From NCBI RefSeq assembly GCF_036388275.1, contig NZ_DASVSF010000051.1, positions 105,535-169,534 of the forward strand: DNA of 64,000 nt, given 5' to 3'. The translations under genes were made by a program, and so were the position numbers. The notes beneath the pieces are model-generated. The model saw only the letters and a list, made by a program, of their open reading frames with translations, was not told the origin of the DNA and ran no database searches. This stretch comes from Longimicrobium sp. Its GTDB lineage: Bacteria > Gemmatimonadota > Gemmatimonadetes > Longimicrobiales > Longimicrobiaceae. Within the stretch, counting starts at the first letter, position 1, and the number at the start of each line of letters is the position of its first letter. Shown piece by piece: positions 62,138 through 64,000 of the stretch.

Positions 62138-63487
62138 ATGGCCGAACCCCGCTACCTGTCGCGCGCCGACGCCGAGGCGCTGGCGCAGAAGGTCCTTTCG
62201 TTCACCACCGCCGACGAGGCGCGGGTGAACCTGAACAGCTCCACCACCGGCAACACCCGGTGGGCCATGAACCAGGTGAGCACCTCGGGCGACTCGTACG
62301 ACGCCACGGTCACCGTCACCGCCGCCTTCGGAAAGAAGGTGGCCTCGGCCACCACGAACCGCTTCGACGACGAGGGGCTTCGCCAGGTGGTGCAGACGGC
62401 CGAGCGGCTGGCCCGGCTGGTTCCCGAAGACCCCGAGTACCTGGGCGAGCTGGGGCCGCAGCAGTACGTGCAGTCGGAGCCGTACTTCGACGCCACCGCC
62501 AACCTGACCCCCGAAGAGCGCGCCCGCGCCGTCATGCAGATCGCCGGGCCCGCGGCGCGGCAGAACCTGGTTTCCACCGGGTTCCTGGTGCACTCCACGG
62601 GCAGCAACGCCGTGGCCACCAAGCGCGGCCTGTTCGCCTACGCCCGCTCCACCGGCGTCAGCCTGACGTCGACGGTGCGCACCCCCGACGGCACCGGCTC
62701 CGGCTGGGCCGGCGGCGGCGAGAACGACTGGTCGCGGCTGAACGTGGCGGCCCTGGGCGAGCGCGCCATCCGCAAGGCCGAGCTGTCGCGCAACCCGCGC
62801 GCGGTGGAGCCGGGCGAGTGGACGGTGATCCTGGAGCCCACCGCCGTGGCCAACATGGTGAACCTGATGGCGTTTGCGCTGAACGCCCGCACGGCCGACG
62901 AGGGCCGCTCGTTCTTCAGCAAGCAGGGCGGCGGCAACAAGCTGGGCGAGAAGTTCCTGGACGAGCGGGTGACCATCATCTCCGACCCGGCGGACCCGCG
63001 CATCGCCGCCAACCCGTTCGGCAACGAGGGGCTGCCGAACCGGCGGCAGGTGTGGGTGGAGAACGGCACGCTGCGCAACCTGGCGTACAACCGCTTCTGG
63101 GCGCAGCGCAGCAACCGCGAGCCCACGGGCAACCCGGGCACCTACCTGATGTCGGGCGGCGACACCTCGGTGGAGCAGATGATCCGCGGTACCGAGCGCG
63201 GGCTGCTGGTGACGCGCATGTGGTACATCCGCCCGGTGGATCCGCGCACCATCCTGTTCACGGGCCTTACCCGCGACGGCACCTTCCTGGTGGAGAACGG
63301 CCGCATCACCACCGCCGTCAAGAACCTGCGCTGGAACGAGTCGCCCATCTTCCTCCTGAACAACATCGAGGCGATGAGCGAGCCGGTGCGGGTCAGCGCC
63401 TCGGAAGACGGAGACGGCGGCGCGGTGATGGTGCCCGCCATCAAGGCGCGCGACTTCACCTTCACGTCCCTCTCCGACGCGGTCTGA
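62138..63487 (+). CDS. TldD/PmbA family protein, partner of the upstream TldD (TldE-like)
   Basis: 449 aa from the ATG at 62138, with GGAGGG upstream and only 2 nt from the TldD stop. TldE/PmbA-like fold: ADEARVNLNSSTTGNTRWAM, VASATTNRFDDEGLRQVVQT, EWTVILEPTAVANMVNLMAF, FGNEGLPNRRQVWVENGTLR, MSGGDTSVEQMIRGTERGLL. It lacks HExxxH, as expected for the non-catalytic subunit. It shows no signal peptide of its own, so it may be carried by the TldD signal through the Tat route, or both may stay inside. Confidence 0.9.
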   Translation: MAEPRYLSRADAEALAQKVLSFTTADEARVNLNSSTTGNTRWAMNQVSTSGDSYDATVTVTAAFGKKVASATTNRFDDEGLRQVVQTAERLARLVPEDPEYLGELGPQQYVQSEPYFDATANLTPEERARAVMQIAGPAARQNLVSTGFLVHSTGSNAVATKRGLFAYARSTGVSLTSTVRTPDGTGSGWAGGGENDWSRLNVAALGERAIRKAELSRNPRAVEPGEWTVILEPTAVANMVNLMAFALNARTADEGRSFFSKQGGGNKLGEKFLDERVTIISDPADPRIAANPFGNEGLPNRRQVWVENGTLRNLAYNRFWAQRSNREPTGNPGTYLMSGGDTSVEQMIRGTERGLLVTRMWYIRPVDPRTILFTGLTRDGTFLVENGRITTAVKNLRWNESPIFLLNNIEAMSEPVRVSASEDGDGGAVMVPAIKARDFTFTSLSDAV

Positions 63488-63523
63488 TCGGTTTCCTTGC
63501 TCCGTCGGGGGATCACGCGTAGG

Positions 63524-63569
63524 CGCGGAGGCGCAGAGAGGATCGACGGTCTCTCTCTGCGTCTCCGCG
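63524..63569. terminator. Long hairpin after the TldE-like gene (family E)
   Basis: CGCGGAGGCGCAGAGAG (63524-63540) pairs with CTCTCTGCGTCTCCGCG (63553-63569) with one G-T pair. Built of short CTCTGCGTC iterations like the copy at 43448. Confidence 0.65.
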
Positions 63570-63610
63570 TCTCTGCGTGAGACCTTCTTTTCTGTGGTAC
63601 ACAAACGAAA

Positions 63611-63642
63611 CGGCGGGTGAGCCGCGTTCAGCTCACCCGCCG
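63611..63642. terminator. Bidirectional terminator near the right end
   Basis: Perfect 12-bp stem CGGCGGGTGAGC/GCTCACCCGCCG, 8-nt loop, between the TldE-like gene and the small gene on the minus strand. Confidence 0.75.
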
Positions 63643-63685
63643 TAGTCGCCCCGGGAGGCGTTTTCAACGCGAAATTTTGAGGCGC

Positions 63686-63874
63686 TCAGGCCGCGCGCGC
63701 GCCCGGCTTCCAGCGCCCGAACGGCAGCGACGGCGCAGGCGCCGCCTCGCCGCCCCACACGAACGCCACGCTGCGCGACAGCCGTGGCGCGCCGGGCTGC
63801 TCGAGCGCCGCGCCGGCGTCGGTGGCATATGCTTCGGCCGGCACCGCGCCAGCGACTTTCTGTAGATTTCGCAT
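63686..63874 (-). CDS. Small protein, unknown function (possible peptide precursor)
   Basis: 62 aa from the ATG at 63874, with GAGG about 9 nt upstream. MRNLQKVAGAVPAEAYATDA forms a helical N-terminus; the rest is Pro/Gly/Ala-rich and ends LPFGRWKPGARAA. There is no signal peptide of the usual kind. It has its own terminator (63611-63642). The size and leader/tail split could suit a peptide precursor, and a peptidase pair lies next to it, but no modifying enzyme is in view. Confidence 0.5.
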   Translation of the reverse strand: MRNLQKVAGAVPAEAYATDAGAALEQPGAPRLSRSVAFVWGGEAAPAPSLPFGRWKPGARAA

Positions 63875-64000
63875 CGGAATGACCTCGAGAGATTGCTGCC
63901 CTTCAGCAGCAACCCTGGATGCACGCGCCATACCCTGGCGCGAGCCGGACCTAAGATAGCACAGCGCAGATAGTTACGGAAGCGGCCGCCTCATCGGGCG

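Overview
The window is 64 kb of very GC-rich bacterial chromosome. The organism is most likely a member of Gemmatimonadota, probably Longimicrobium or a close relative. This is an inference from the gene mix: a SusC/SusD outer-membrane pair and TonB proteins outside Bacteroidota, DUF5117-type secreted metalloproteases, many small lipoproteins, several PAS/HisKA kinases, NorQ/NorD without a reductase, and a dense load of hairpin-forming intergenic repeats. No marker gene (rRNA, ribosomal protein) is present to prove it. I saw no tRNA or rRNA gene, no CRISPR array, no prophage and no replication origin. There are about 63 credible protein genes. Most other long open frames are GC-driven shadows.

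Layout. 1-3.9 kb (minus): a truncated THUMP-type RNA methyltransferase, a sigma-54 activator and gcvT. 3.9-5.0 kb: a repeat cluster. 5.0-13.3 kb (minus): an envelope glycan block with a GHL10 (DigH-like) lipoprotein, SusD, SusC with a readable promoter, and a GH3 lipoprotein. 13.6-14.3 kb: a HigBA-type toxin-antitoxin pair. 15-25 kb: glycogen phosphorylase, two sensor kinases, an MBL hydrolase, a two-domain TonB-C protein and an orphan FAD/4Fe-4S subunit resembling 4-hydroxybenzoyl-CoA reductase beta. 25-27.8 kb: Rho-N protein, LpxR homologue, YccA and an orphan MazE-type antitoxin. 27.9-33.2 kb (minus): a tightly overlapped operon running NUDIX, ABM monooxygenase, helical protein, cobalamin-binding protein with a photoreceptor W-x9-EH motif, histidine kinase, membrane protein, dipeptidase. 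33.4-42.3 kb: small proteins, a large lipoprotein metalloprotease with a decayed copy of its own tail downstream, three small cysteine-motif membrane proteins, NUDIX, a frameshifted GNAT, DUF7660 and a second GNAT. 42.4-47.5 kb (minus): DUF1028 protein, D-aminoacylase-type amidohydrolase and three coupled lipoproteins. 47.7-50.3 kb: norQ/norD-type pair. 50.4-56.2 kb: YdeI, NlpC/P60 peptidase with class-V aminotransferase, recX, TonB. 56.3-60.4 kb: threonine synthase, an IS200/IS605-like (RAYT) transposase flanked by inverted repeats, and a FAD oxidoreductase. 60.5-63.5 kb: a TldD/PmbA peptidase pair, the first with a Tat-like signal.

The most unusual material is the repeat system. A 48-bp element (A) occurs nine times. 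It always has an 18-bp hairpin, exactly 16 nt of spacer and a 14-bp hairpin. The stems vary between copies by paired, compensating changes. Two copies flank the transposase in inverted orientation, as expected for a REP/RAYT system. Element A is usually embedded in a larger modular cassette with a GC-rich hairpin (D) before it and an inverted 'CTGTCATCCTGAGG' element (B) after it.

The second item of interest is the cobalamin-binding protein and kinase operon, a candidate light- or B12-sensing signalling unit. Gene ends are marked by long perfect hairpins, so transcript boundaries can be read for many genes.
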